Source: an uncultured Actinomycetes bacterium (GTDB lineage: Bacteria; Actinomycetota; Actinomycetes; Nanopelagicales; Nanopelagicaceae). Taken from it: 10,791 nt of DNA. The stretch is from positions 1 to 10,791 of the forward strand of contig CAJBLC010000102.1 of assembly GCA_903953805.1 (NCBI GenBank), given 5' to 3'. The position numbers and the translations under genes are program-made. The notes beneath the pieces are model-generated. The model was not told the DNA's origin and made no database searches. It was given only the letters and a program-made list of their open reading frames with translations. Below, piece by piece: positions 1 through 6,475 of this stretch (position 1 is its first letter; each line of letters begins with the position of its first letter).

Positions 1-1219
1 ACAACTGTGTTCCTGCAGCAAGAAGGTTGTTGTAGTAACCGTTTACAGGCCAGTCTGGGTACATTGCCAAGCCCTGGTTCTTCACGATGTTCTGGAAGAC
101 AGTGTTTGTAAGCAATGCGACTGGATCCTTAACTGTTGCTACGTACTTTGGATCAGCAGCGATTGGAAGACCGCCAAGCTTTGCAAGCTCGTTCTGATAC
201 TTCGTTGAGAGGATCATGTTGATGAACTCTGCAGCAAGATCCTTCTGCTTTGACTTTGCAGGGATAACAAGCAAGTTACCAGCTGAACCAACTGAAAGCT
301 TGCCTGGGTTAGCGAACTTACCCCATGCAAATGAAGTTGCCTTCGCCTGCATATCCTGATCAAGCCATGTTCCACCGAAGAGAAGTGGGTATGTGCCCTT
401 TTGGAAGTCAGATACAGCCGTTGTTGCATCTACACCTGAAGCATTTGGCTCGAAGTATCCAGCCTTGTTCCATGCTGCGATCTTATTTGCAGCGTAGGAC
501 CACTCTGGTCCAGTGAAGTTAACTGGATGAGCAAATGACTGGAAGTCACGTACCCACTGGAGGTTTGCCTGTGAAGCAACAAGACCGTAAGCAAGGTGAA
601 CGATGAGGTAATCCTTACCGGCAAGAGCCATTGGAGTAACTCCAGCAGCCTTGAACTTAGCAAGTGCAGCCTCTAGGTCTGCAGCAGTCTTTGGAACTGT
701 TACGCCGTACTTAGCGAACATATCCTTGTTGTAGAACCATGAAACGTACTCACCGTATGAAGGAACTCCATAAAGCTTTCCTGAGCCCATGATGCCATTT
801 GTGTACTGACCATAGAGCTTTACTGATGGAACGAGTGTGTTGTCCCACTTGTACTTAGTTGCCCATGGTGTGAGATCTGTAAGCAAGTTAGCTTGTGATG
901 CGCTACCTGCTGTTGCATTTCCCTTGTTCCACTCAGAAAGATCTGGAGCAGAAGATGATGAAAGAAGTGCGTTTCCAGCGTTCTGGAGCTGTGCCCAAGT
1001 CTTGAGCTGGAAGTTAACCTGTACATCTGGATGTGCCTTCTTGAACTCAGTGAGGGCATCGTTCCAAACTGTTGCCATAGCAGTACCCTTTTCGTACCAC
1101 CAGACGTTGAATGTCTTCTTAGGTGCAGCATGTGCACCAGTAGACAATGCTGTTGTAGAGAGAGCTGCAACTGATGCAACTGCTACAACGCGCAATGCTT
1201 TCTTTGCATTGAACTTCAT
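1..1219 (-). CDS. ABC transporter extracellular sugar-binding protein (C-terminus cut by window edge)
   Basis: This is a secreted solute-binding protein of the MalE/UgpB-like family 1 (SBP_bac_1), which captures a sugar or oligosaccharide outside the membrane and delivers it to a MalF/MalG permease pair. About 406 residues are visible and the frame is open to base 1, so only the end is missing. The first 31 residues form a signal peptide: basic start (MKFNAKK), a hydrophobic Ala/Val stretch and an AHA-AP cleavage site. There is no lipobox cysteine, so a soluble or otherwise retained protein is implied, unlike many Gram-positive binding proteins. The mature part begins TFNVWWYEKG and is rich in Trp, Tyr and Phe, as expected for sugar stacking; KLYGVPSYGEYVSWFYNKD is typical of the family. 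An ATG at 1228 is also in frame, but the GAAAGG sequence suits 1219. Codons are narrow (mostly AAG, AAC, TTC, GCA/GCT), suggesting high expression. It is divergent from lacI and the permeases. The substrate cannot be read from the sequence. Confidence 0.93.
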   Translation of the reverse strand, partial: MKFNAKKALRVVAVASVAALSTTALSTGAHAAPKKTFNVWWYEKGTAMATVWNDALTEFKKAHPDVQVNFQLKTWAQLQNAGNALLSSSSAPDLSEWNKGNATAGSASQANLLTDLTPWATKYKWDNTLVPSVKLYGQYTNGIMGSGKLYGVPSYGEYVSWFYNKDMFAKYGVTVPKTAADLEAALAKFKAAGVTPMALAGKDYLIVHLAYGLVASQANLQWVRDFQSFAHPVNFTGPEWSYAANKIAAWNKAGYFEPNASGVDATTAVSDFQKGTYPLLFGGTWLDQDMQAKATSFAWGKFANPGKLSVGSAGNLLVIPAKSKQKDLAAEFINMILSTKYQNELAKLGGLPIAADPKYVATVKDPVALLTNTVFQNIVKNQGLAMYPDWPVNGYYNNLLAAGTQL

Positions 1220-1229
1220 GAAGTTCATA

Positions 1230-1235
1230 CCTTTC
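1230..1235 (-). promoter_or_regulatory. Ribosome binding site deciding the binding-protein start
   Basis: On the minus strand GAAAGG lies 10 bases before the ATG at 1219 but only one base before the in-frame ATG at 1228. The 1228 codon is therefore too close to use it, and translation most likely begins at 1219. Confidence 0.5.
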
Positions 1236-1262
1236 GATCGGGGGTGCGGCTTTTACGCCATG

Positions 1263-1279
1263 TTGTCGACACGCGTCGA
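1263..1279 (-). promoter_or_regulatory. Candidate LacI operator O1 (binding-protein side)
   Basis: Read on the minus strand this is TCGACGCGTGTCGACAA. Its core TCGAC-N4-GTCGA is a 14-bp palindrome of the kind bound by LacI-family dimers. It matches 15 of 17 bases of the site at 1375-1391 and has the same orientation relative to the gene it precedes. It ends 44 bp before the binding-protein start and lies just downstream of that gene's proposed -10, where a bound repressor would block early elongation. The adjacent lacI product is the obvious candidate binder, by inference. Confidence 0.65.
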
Positions 1280-1290
1280 AAACTAGATGG

Positions 1291-1318
1291 ACTGTATCCC
1301 AAAGTTTTTAAGCGTAAA
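1291..1318 (-). promoter_or_regulatory. Possible promoter of the binding-protein gene
   Basis: On the minus strand TTTACG (1313-1318) is followed after 16 bases by TACAGT (1291-1296); each matches the sigma-70 consensus at four of six positions. Transcription would start near 1284 and give a leader of about 65 bases that contains O1 and the GAAAGG ribosome site. The match is only moderate. Confidence 0.3.
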
Positions 1319-1374
1319 AGTGGCTTTGAGCGTGGATAATCAAATGTAATCGGATCGTTATAGAGCGTTATTCG

Positions 1375-1391
1375 TCGACGCTGGTCGACAA
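1375..1391 (+). promoter_or_regulatory. Candidate LacI operator O2 (lacI/permease side)
   Basis: TCGACGCTGGTCGACAA carries the same TCGAC-N4-GTCGA palindrome as O1, with centres 109 bp apart. Its last bases form the -35 element (TCGACA, 1385-1390) of the proposed lacI promoter, so a bound repressor would exclude RNA polymerase. That predicts autoregulation of lacI and the four-gene operon. The LacI identity of the binder is inferred from position and palindrome architecture. Confidence 0.65.
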
Positions 1392-1413
1392 AAAACCGTG
1401 GTACGGGTATCTT
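1385..1413 (+). promoter_or_regulatory. Leaderless promoter of the lacI-permease-acyltransferase operon
   Basis: TCGACA (1385-1390, five of six to TTGACA), a 17-base spacer and TATCTT (1408-1413, four of six to TATAAT) place the transcription start at or next to the A of the ATG at 1420. No Shine-Dalgarno sequence is visible before that ATG. A leaderless transcript, common in actinobacteria, explains both facts. The -35 overlaps operator O2. Confidence 0.5.
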
Positions 1414-1419
1414 CCACGC

Positions 1420-2448
1420 ATGGCAACGAGGGCAGATGTGGCGAAGATGGCAGGGGTCTCCGAATCGACAGTCTCCTACGCCCTCAACGGTAAGCGCTCG
1501 ATCTCGCAAGAGACCCGCGATCGGGTCCTCGAAGCGGTCAAAAAACTCGACTACAAGCCCCACTTCGCCGCAGGACTCCTAGCCGGCGCCAAGTCGAAAT
1601 CGATCGCCCTCTCCTTTGGAGATGTTGGCATCTCATCCGGTGCACTCGAATATGTGAACGGTGCTGAATCCGCAGCTACTGAAAATGGCTACCACTTAGT
1701 TCTCTGGCCGAGCGGCGATGAAGCGATCAACGAAATTAATAATCTTGTGAAGAGCGGTCTCCTTGCCGGTGCACTTCTGATGGAGACGAAGCTTGATGAT
1801 AAACGAGTAGAAGTTCTTGTCCGAGAAAAGATTCCATTTGCGATGATCGGGCGGGTTGCCGATAACAGAAAGTTGAATTACACCGATCGAGATTTTGAAG
1901 CAGCCGCTGAAACTGGCATTGCTTATCTCGAGACCCTTGGACATAAGGAGATTGCATATATCAATACCGCTCGTGGTCGTGGCGTCTCTGAATTAAGCGT
2001 CGACGTTCGATTCCACGAAACAGTAGTTGCGGTTGCAAATGCTCATGGCATGAATGCCTACGAAATTCTGGCGGAGAATAATCCTGCCGCAGGTCGGAAA
2101 GCTATGACAGAGATTCTTGAGAAGCTTCCCTTTGTTACGGCAGTCGTTGGATTAAGTGACGTCTCGACAATCGGTTTACTTTCCGCAGCGACAGAGTTCG
2201 GAGTACGCATTCCTGATGAACTCTCAATTTTATCGCTCTCAACTCCGACAACCCAGATCACTCTTTCCTGGCCACCACTCACAACTGTGAGCGTTCCGGC
2301 AGATCTCATGGGACGTGACGCGGTCATCGCACTTATTGATGAACTCGAAGGTCGTAGCACGAAACCGCATCAACAACTTTACGGCGGTGAGCTAGAGATT
2401 CGCGGAACTACAACCGCTCCACGCACTCGAGAAATTCAGCGCACCTAA
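1420..2448 (+). CDS. LacI-family transcriptional regulator
   Basis: This 342-residue protein has the standard length and layout of LacI/GalR repressors. Residues 2-25 are the winged-less HTH (TRADVAKMAGVSESTVSYAL), followed by the YKP hinge motif at 45-47 and the hinge helix; the usual AR-x-L of that helix reads AG-L-L, with the DNA-inserting Leu kept. Residues from about 60 form the periplasmic-binding-protein-like effector domain (SIALSF, later LGHKEIAYI). It probably senses the sugar imported by the neighbouring transporter and represses both divergent units through the two TCGAC-N4-GTCGA sites. It is the first gene of the plus-strand operon, and its TAA shares one base with the ATG of the first permease. 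The first 200 bases, coding the HTH and hinge, are about 60% GC while the following 180 bases are about 50%, a shift exactly at the domain boundary. The effector is unknown. Confidence 0.93.
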   Translation: MATRADVAKMAGVSESTVSYALNGKRSISQETRDRVLEAVKKLDYKPHFAAGLLAGAKSKSIALSFGDVGISSGALEYVNGAESAATENGYHLVLWPSGDEAINEINNLVKSGLLAGALLMETKLDDKRVEVLVREKIPFAMIGRVADNRKLNYTDRDFEAAAETGIAYLETLGHKEIAYINTARGRGVSELSVDVRFHETVVAVANAHGMNAYEILAENNPAAGRKAMTEILEKLPFVTAVVGLSDVSTIGLLSAATEFGVRIPDELSILSLSTPTTQITLSWPPLTTVSVPADLMGRDAVIALIDELEGRSTKPHQQLYGGELEIRGTTTAPRTREIQRT

Positions 2449-3362
2449 TGCCACGCAAGCCTCTCTATCTTCGCCAGAAGAAACGGGCTCACCATCAACT
2501 CTTTGCAATTCCGGGTCTGTTGATTCTTGTTGCCACCGTAGGCGGTGCACTCGCCTTTAACTTCTATTACAGCTTCACACGATGGATCGGCTTTGGAACC
2601 CCACAATGGGTCTGGCTCCGAAACTACCGTTATATGCTGCAAAATCCCGCTATTCGCCAGACCGCCCTCCATGCGATCGCTGCGATTATTCCCTTTGCGA
2701 TCATCCCAACATTCCTGGGCTGTTTTATCGCTGCCATTCTCTTCGATTACATCTCACCCCGCTTTGGGCAAACAATCGCATCAAGATTTCGAGGGCTGCT
2801 CTATCTGCCACAGATAGTTCCACTTGCAATGACAGGTGTCGTATGGAATTGGCTCCTCGACTCCAAGACGGGATTGCTTAATCAATATCTTCATGATCAT
2901 GGTGCTCGGTGGCATATCGCCTGGATGGAGAGTCAACTCACGACGCAGATCATCTTTGCGCTTATTCTGATCTGGCTTCAACTTGGATTCACACTACTTA
3001 TTTTTATCGCTGGTCTATCTCGTATCGATACCAACATCCTTGAAGCTGCGCAGCTTGATGGCGCAAAGTGGTTTACGCAATTTAGATTAATTTTACTTCC
3101 ACTATTACGTACAGAGATTGCAATTGTTCTCCTCACCACATCTATTAGCTCGCTCAAGATTTTTGCACCGGTCTATTGGATAACTCATGGTGGGCCACGT
3201 GGCGCAACCGATGTGCCATCTACCTATGTTTTCCATCAGTTCTATAACGGCAGCAATGTTGGTAGCGCTTCGGCGATTGCCACAGTCTTCGCACTCCTTG
3301 TTGGTCTCTTTACTGCTGGCCTCATGAAGTTTCAGCGTCGCGGTCAGGTGATGAAGATATGA
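2448..3362 (+). CDS. Carbohydrate ABC transporter permease, MalF/UgpA type
   Basis: This 304-residue inner-membrane protein is one half of the translocation channel of a CUT1-class sugar importer. A basic cytoplasmic start (residues 1-16) leads into about six membrane helices, the first at roughly 18-40. The EAA loop that docks onto the ATPase is clear: EAAQLDGA at 199-206 followed by the LLP of the conserved I/L-x-LP at about 216-218. LLYLPQIVPLAMTGVVW (117-133) and THGGP near residue 248 are also typical of the MalF/UgpA side of the family. The start codon overlaps the lacI stop by one base (TAATG), implying translational coupling, and the end overlaps the next permease by four bases (ATGA). 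Its binding protein is almost certainly the divergent gene at the left edge. No ATPase gene accompanies the pair. Confidence 0.93.
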   Translation: MPRKPLYLRQKKRAHHQLFAIPGLLILVATVGGALAFNFYYSFTRWIGFGTPQWVWLRNYRYMLQNPAIRQTALHAIAAIIPFAIIPTFLGCFIAAILFDYISPRFGQTIASRFRGLLYLPQIVPLAMTGVVWNWLLDSKTGLLNQYLHDHGARWHIAWMESQLTTQIIFALILIWLQLGFTLLIFIAGLSRIDTNILEAAQLDGAKWFTQFRLILLPLLRTEIAIVLLTTSISSLKIFAPVYWITHGGPRGATDVPSTYVFHQFYNGSNVGSASAIATVFALLVGLFTAGLMKFQRRGQVMKI

Positions 3363-4204
3363 AGCGCCGTAATCCGATGTCCTGGGTCGTCCTCTTCTTT
3401 GTCACAACTGGCGTTGCAATCTGGACCATTCCGTACTATTTAGTCTTTACATATGCGATCAAATCCCCGGTTGATCAAACGTCAACAAGTCTCTGGGCAC
3501 CGCCGCACTCCTTCAATGCCAGTTACTTCATCCAAGCCTGGCAATGGGGCGATCTCACACCAAAGTTCTTCAACTCGCTCTACATAAGTTCGGTTGCAAC
3601 GGCGATTAGTATCGGCCTGGCATTTTTCACAGCCTTCTCGCTGGGCATCGGAAAACCAAAGCATCGCACTCTTATTTTGACCATCTGCATGGTCATCTAT
3701 GCCATTCCACAAGAAGCGATCGTCTTCCCTTGGTTTAAGTTCACCGAAGCGATCAATATCTATGGCAACCAGATCGGGGTAATCCTGATTCTTGGCATCC
3801 TCTACAGCGCATTTGCGACATACCTATTAACGACAGTTTTGAGTGAGTTCCCGAAGGAGATCCTTGAGGCTGCCTACGTCGATGGCGTCTCGAGTTGGAG
3901 GCTGCTGCGCAGCATTATATTCCCGTTGATTCGCCCAACTCTTGCGACCCTGGCAGCGATGATCTTTATCTGGGACTGGAACGAGTACATGATGCCGCTC
4001 ATTCTCCTTCCCAATAACAATACCCAGACGCTTCCAATCATTATCGCCACCGCACTTGGTGGCAATCCCGATACTGGTTCGCCAGGCATGAATGTCAGCA
4101 TCATGGCGATGGGATGTGTCCTAAGCGCTATTCCATCGATCATCTTCTTCTTACTCTTCCAGCGCACCCTCTCTCGCGGTATCGCAGTTGGGGCGGTCGA
4201 TTAA
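3359..4204 (+). CDS. Carbohydrate ABC transporter permease, MalG/UgpE type
   Basis: This 281-residue membrane protein is the partner channel subunit of the preceding permease. It shows a first helix at about 8-30 (preceded by MKRRNP), a long extracellular loop (about 35-72), and then five more helices. The EAA loop is EAAYVDGVSSW at 170-180 followed by IIFPLI, matching the MalG/UgpE pattern in which the ATPase binds. The C-terminus SRGIAVGAVD resembles the family's usual ending, so the gene is full length. It begins inside the upstream stop codon (ATGA overlap) and its own TAA shares one base with the next ATG at 4204. The substrate presumably is a mono- or oligosaccharide, but nothing in the permease sequence narrows it. 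Confidence 0.93.
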   Translation: MKRRNPMSWVVLFFVTTGVAIWTIPYYLVFTYAIKSPVDQTSTSLWAPPHSFNASYFIQAWQWGDLTPKFFNSLYISSVATAISIGLAFFTAFSLGIGKPKHRTLILTICMVIYAIPQEAIVFPWFKFTEAINIYGNQIGVILILGILYSAFATYLLTTVLSEFPKEILEAAYVDGVSSWRLLRSIIFPLIRPTLATLAAMIFIWDWNEYMMPLILLPNNNTQTLPIIIATALGGNPDTGSPGMNVSIMAMGCVLSAIPSIIFFLLFQRTLSRGIAVGAVD

Positions 4205-5265
4205 TGAAGAAGCAGAGATTCCTATGGCTTGATTTATTGCGTGGGGCGGCAGCGCTTGGTGTACTCAGTTTCCACGTCGTTGTTAATCATCGACCACAAC
4301 TCAATGGACTTTATGTGCTCGTTGACTTCTTCTTCGTGCTGAGCGGTTTTGTTCTCTACCCATCGCTACCTCAGAGCTCTCTAAACGCACTGAGAGATCT
4401 TCGACAATTCATCGTACGCCGCTTACTCAGACTCTGGCCGATGTTGATCGCCGTCATAGTAACTTCCAACATCATGTATCTCATTACTCATTACGTAACG
4501 CATGAGTGGCGCTTCGATCCAAATCGCCGTTGGGGTTATCTGATTGCTGCACTTCTCTTTCTGCAGACTATTGTTTCGACATCGATGTTTATGGTCGTTC
4601 CACTCTGGTCGCTCTCCGCGGAGCTGATTGCCAATATCTTTTATGCGCCATTTACTCTCATTAAGGGCAATAAGGCACTGATCTACCTGGTTCTCGCTGG
4701 TTATCTGGCACTGAATATTGGGCTCACCATGGACCAAGGGTGGATTGGTTTTATTGGTCCCATTCGCGGCTTTGAAGCGATCGGCCGTGCACTCATCGGC
4801 TTTGGAATCGGACTACTACTACGCAAAAATTTAAAGAAGTTATATCGCCTACGTAATCCACTCTTTCTTGTGGTCGGTGGATATGCGGCGTGGTGGTCGC
4901 TCTTTAGCGATCAGAGATACGGTTATAACAACACCTACTTTGTCGGATTGATCTATGCCTTCTTGATCTTGCAGGTATCTCGTTACGAGCTACGTGCAGA
5001 GAGCATTGTCGGGAAGTTCGCAGGATTTATGGGGAGATACTCGTATGGAATCTATGCATTTCACCAAGTAGCGATCGATCTCACCGCTCATATGATCCGC
5101 ACACCAAACTCATTTAAGAGCGACCACACCTGGTTGATCTACTTTATTGAGAAGTCTTCACTTGTCTGCTTCTTTGCCATCCTGGCCACATTTATCACCA
5201 ATAGATGCTTTGAAGGCCCCATTCAACGTTGGGGCCTTCGCAAGCTCGATCGAACTCTTAGTTAG
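4204..5265 (+). CDS. Membrane acyltransferase, family 3 (OafA-like, no SGNH domain)
   Basis: This 353-residue multipass protein belongs to the acyltransferase 3 family, which transfers acetyl or other acyl groups across or at the membrane onto glycans, lipids or small molecules. Evidence: the N-terminal DLLRGAAALGVLSFH (catalytic-type His24), FFFVLSGFVL (42-51), RRLLRLWPM (72-80), and LWSLSAE (134-140), all characteristic; about ten hydrophobic helices follow. It ends shortly after the last helix with no extracytoplasmic SGNH domain, so a single-domain form. An upstream in-frame ATG at 4114 lies inside the permease gene; I chose 4204 because it gives the normal family N-terminus and a TAATG junction with malG. 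Its place as last gene in a sugar-importer operon is unusual and suggests a role tied to the same glycan, but the acceptor is unknown. Its 3' end overlaps the convergent protease gene by 8 bp. Confidence 0.88.
   Translation: MKKQRFLWLDLLRGAAALGVLSFHVVVNHRPQLNGLYVLVDFFFVLSGFVLYPSLPQSSLNALRDLRQFIVRRLLRLWPMLIAVIVTSNIMYLITHYVTHEWRFDPNRRWGYLIAALLFLQTIVSTSMFMVVPLWSLSAELIANIFYAPFTLIKGNKALIYLVLAGYLALNIGLTMDQGWIGFIGPIRGFEAIGRALIGFGIGLLLRKNLKKLYRLRNPLFLVVGGYAAWWSLFSDQRYGYNNTYFVGLIYAFLILQVSRYELRAESIVGKFAGFMGRYSYGIYAFHQVAIDLTAHMIRTPNSFKSDHTWLIYFIEKSSLVCFFAILATFITNRCFEGPIQRWGLRKLDRTLS
5212..5239. terminator. Hairpin inside the acyltransferase 3' end, possible bidirectional terminator
   Basis: GAAGGCCCC (5212-5220) and GGGGCCTTC (5231-5239) are exact reverse complements around a 10-base gap whose outer A and T can also pair, giving a 10-bp, GC-rich stem with an 8-base loop. 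It codes for EGPIQRWGL near the end of the acyltransferase and sits about 19 bp past the stop codon of the convergent protease gene. There is no U-run on either strand, so it is not a classical intrinsic terminator; with no intergenic space between the two genes it is still the only visible candidate. Confidence 0.45.
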
Positions 5266-6391
5266 TAGTGCCGCCTAATACAACGGAGTATGTCTTGGTA
5301 GATCCATCCGGAAGCGTCGCCTTGATCTTCACTGTTGCACCTGGTGCATTGGCACGAATGCGAACGATCGCAGTAACTTGATCAGGAATCTTCACGCCAT
5401 CGATCTCAGTGATGATGGCACCGACTGGAATACCAGCCTTCTGTGCTGCCTCACCAGCAACAAGAGAGAGCACCTTTGCACCAACACCGGTGTAGTTAGG
5501 ATCGAAGCTAACGCCAAGGAATGGGCGAGTCGATTGGTGGGTCGGTGAGTTGATGATCTCGGTATAGACGCGCTTTGCTTCGTTAATTGGAATTGCAAAG
5601 CCCAAACCAATATTTCCTGATTGGCCACCAAGCGATGATGAGCCTGTAGAAGCAATCGCTGAGTTCACGCCGATCAACGCACCACTTCCATCTGTGAGCG
5701 GTCCGCCAGAGTTACCTGGATTGATCGCAGCATCAGTCTGAATCGCATCAACGTAGGAGTTGACTCCGCCGGTTTGCTGAGTTGTTACAGGGCGATTGAG
5801 TGCCGAGATAATTCCTGATGTGACTGTGTTAGAGAGTCCCAGTGGTGATCCAAAGGCGATCGCTTGATCTCCGATAGAGATTGATGAAGAATCGCCAATC
5901 GTGATCGGTGTGAGATTACCTTTATTGATCTTTAACACTGCAAGGTCATAGTTGAGATCGCGACCGACGATGGTGGCATCAGCGGTATCGCCATTATTGA
6001 ATTCAACAGCAACTGTTCCACCACCATTAGTTGCGGCATCGATCACGTGATTATTAGTTAATACGTATGAATAGGTGGCTGTGCTCTGAATGATTGAGCC
6101 AGAGCCAGTATCTCCACCAGATGGAGTCGTCACGTTAACAGTCACAACGCTCGGTGAGACCTTTGCAACGATTCCCTTAATCGAACCTGCGGCCGAACCT
6201 AGCGCGATAGCGGTACGGGTCGAGGTACAAGTGCCATCCTTGGATACATAAAGAGCACCCGTGCGGTTATCTGCACAAGCAACCGCTGTGGATCCCGAAA
6301 AGGTTCCTGCTGCCGTGGCGATGCCGCCGACCGTTGAGGCTCCTACAACAAATCCGATCGCTACCTTGGATGCAGTACTTGTGAAGCGCAT
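5258..6391 (-). CDS. htrA: HtrA/DegP-like serine protease (S1C) with PDZ domain
   Basis: This 377-residue protein is a cell-envelope serine protease that degrades or holds misfolded exported proteins. A basic start and hydrophobic helix (about 8-30) form a signal peptide or membrane anchor. The trypsin-like domain carries a complete triad: His115 (TNNHVID), Asp149 (YDLAVLK) and Ser228 (GNSGGPL). A PDZ domain occupies about 288-373 (FLGVSF, AGIPVGAIITEIDG). Between the anchor and protease lies a small segment with two cysteines, Cys39 and Cys55 (ACADNRTGALY ... GTCTS), resembling a module I have seen at the start of other exported actinobacterial proteins; it could form a disulfide loop. The start is supported by AGGAG six bases upstream. 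It lies 84 bp behind the MFS gene on the same strand and overlaps the convergent acyltransferase by 8 bp. The length and domain order are normal for actinobacterial HtrA proteins. Confidence 0.95.
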   Translation of the reverse strand: MRFTSTASKVAIGFVVGASTVGGIATAAGTFSGSTAVACADNRTGALYVSKDGTCTSTRTAIALGSAAGSIKGIVAKVSPSVVTVNVTTPSGGDTGSGSIIQSTATYSYVLTNNHVIDAATNGGGTVAVEFNNGDTADATIVGRDLNYDLAVLKINKGNLTPITIGDSSSISIGDQAIAFGSPLGLSNTVTSGIISALNRPVTTQQTGGVNSYVDAIQTDAAINPGNSGGPLTDGSGALIGVNSAIASTGSSSLGGQSGNIGLGFAIPINEAKRVYTEIINSPTHQSTRPFLGVSFDPNYTGVGAKVLSLVAGEAAQKAGIPVGAIITEIDGVKIPDQVTAIVRIRANAPGATVKIKATLPDGSTKTYSVVLGGTTN

Positions 6392-6475
6392 ATTACTCTC
6401 CTGTATTCGTTTGAATCTCGTGTGTTATCAGGGCTCTATATAAGCCGATCTACCTCCAAGAATAATCAATGAAAA
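6392..6475 (-). promoter_or_regulatory. htrA upstream region with strong ribosome binding site
   Basis: The 84-bp gap holds AGGAG at 6398-6402, six bases from the htrA ATG, the best Shine-Dalgarno in the window. TATAGA (6435-6440, minus strand) could be a -10 element, but I find no convincing -35 at the right spacing, so htrA may have its own promoter or be read from the MFS unit. The sequence GGCTTATATAGAGCC forms only a 4-bp stem and is not a convincing terminator. Confidence 0.4.

Larger units (their letters stand above)
1250..1320. repeat. 9-bp inverted repeat CTTTTACGC / GCGTAAAAG
   Basis: CTTTTACGC at 1250-1258 is the exact reverse complement of GCGTAAAAG at 1312-1320. The arms flank the first operator candidate and the proposed binding-protein promoter, and the right arm overlaps its proposed -35. 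It could be a second regulator site pair or a chance repeat; nothing else in the window repeats it convincingly. Confidence 0.3.

Noticed and set aside
837..1286. 149-residue open frame on the plus strand opposite the binding-protein gene
   Set aside because: It lies antisense to a clearly coding gene, has no recognisable domain and no ribosome site; it follows from the codon pattern of the real gene.
1997..2008. GTCGACGTTCGA inside lacI as a third operator
   Set aside because: It has TCGAC but lacks the four-base spacing and the second GTCGA half seen in the two intergenic sites.
4114..4203. Upstream in-frame ATG giving the acyltransferase 30 extra residues
   Set aside because: It lies inside the permease gene and the added residues do not resemble the family; the TAATG junction at 4204 gives the usual N-terminus.
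6428..6445. GGCTTATATAGAGCC as a terminator between the MFS gene and htrA
   Set aside because: The stem is only four base pairs with an AT-rich loop and no U-run.
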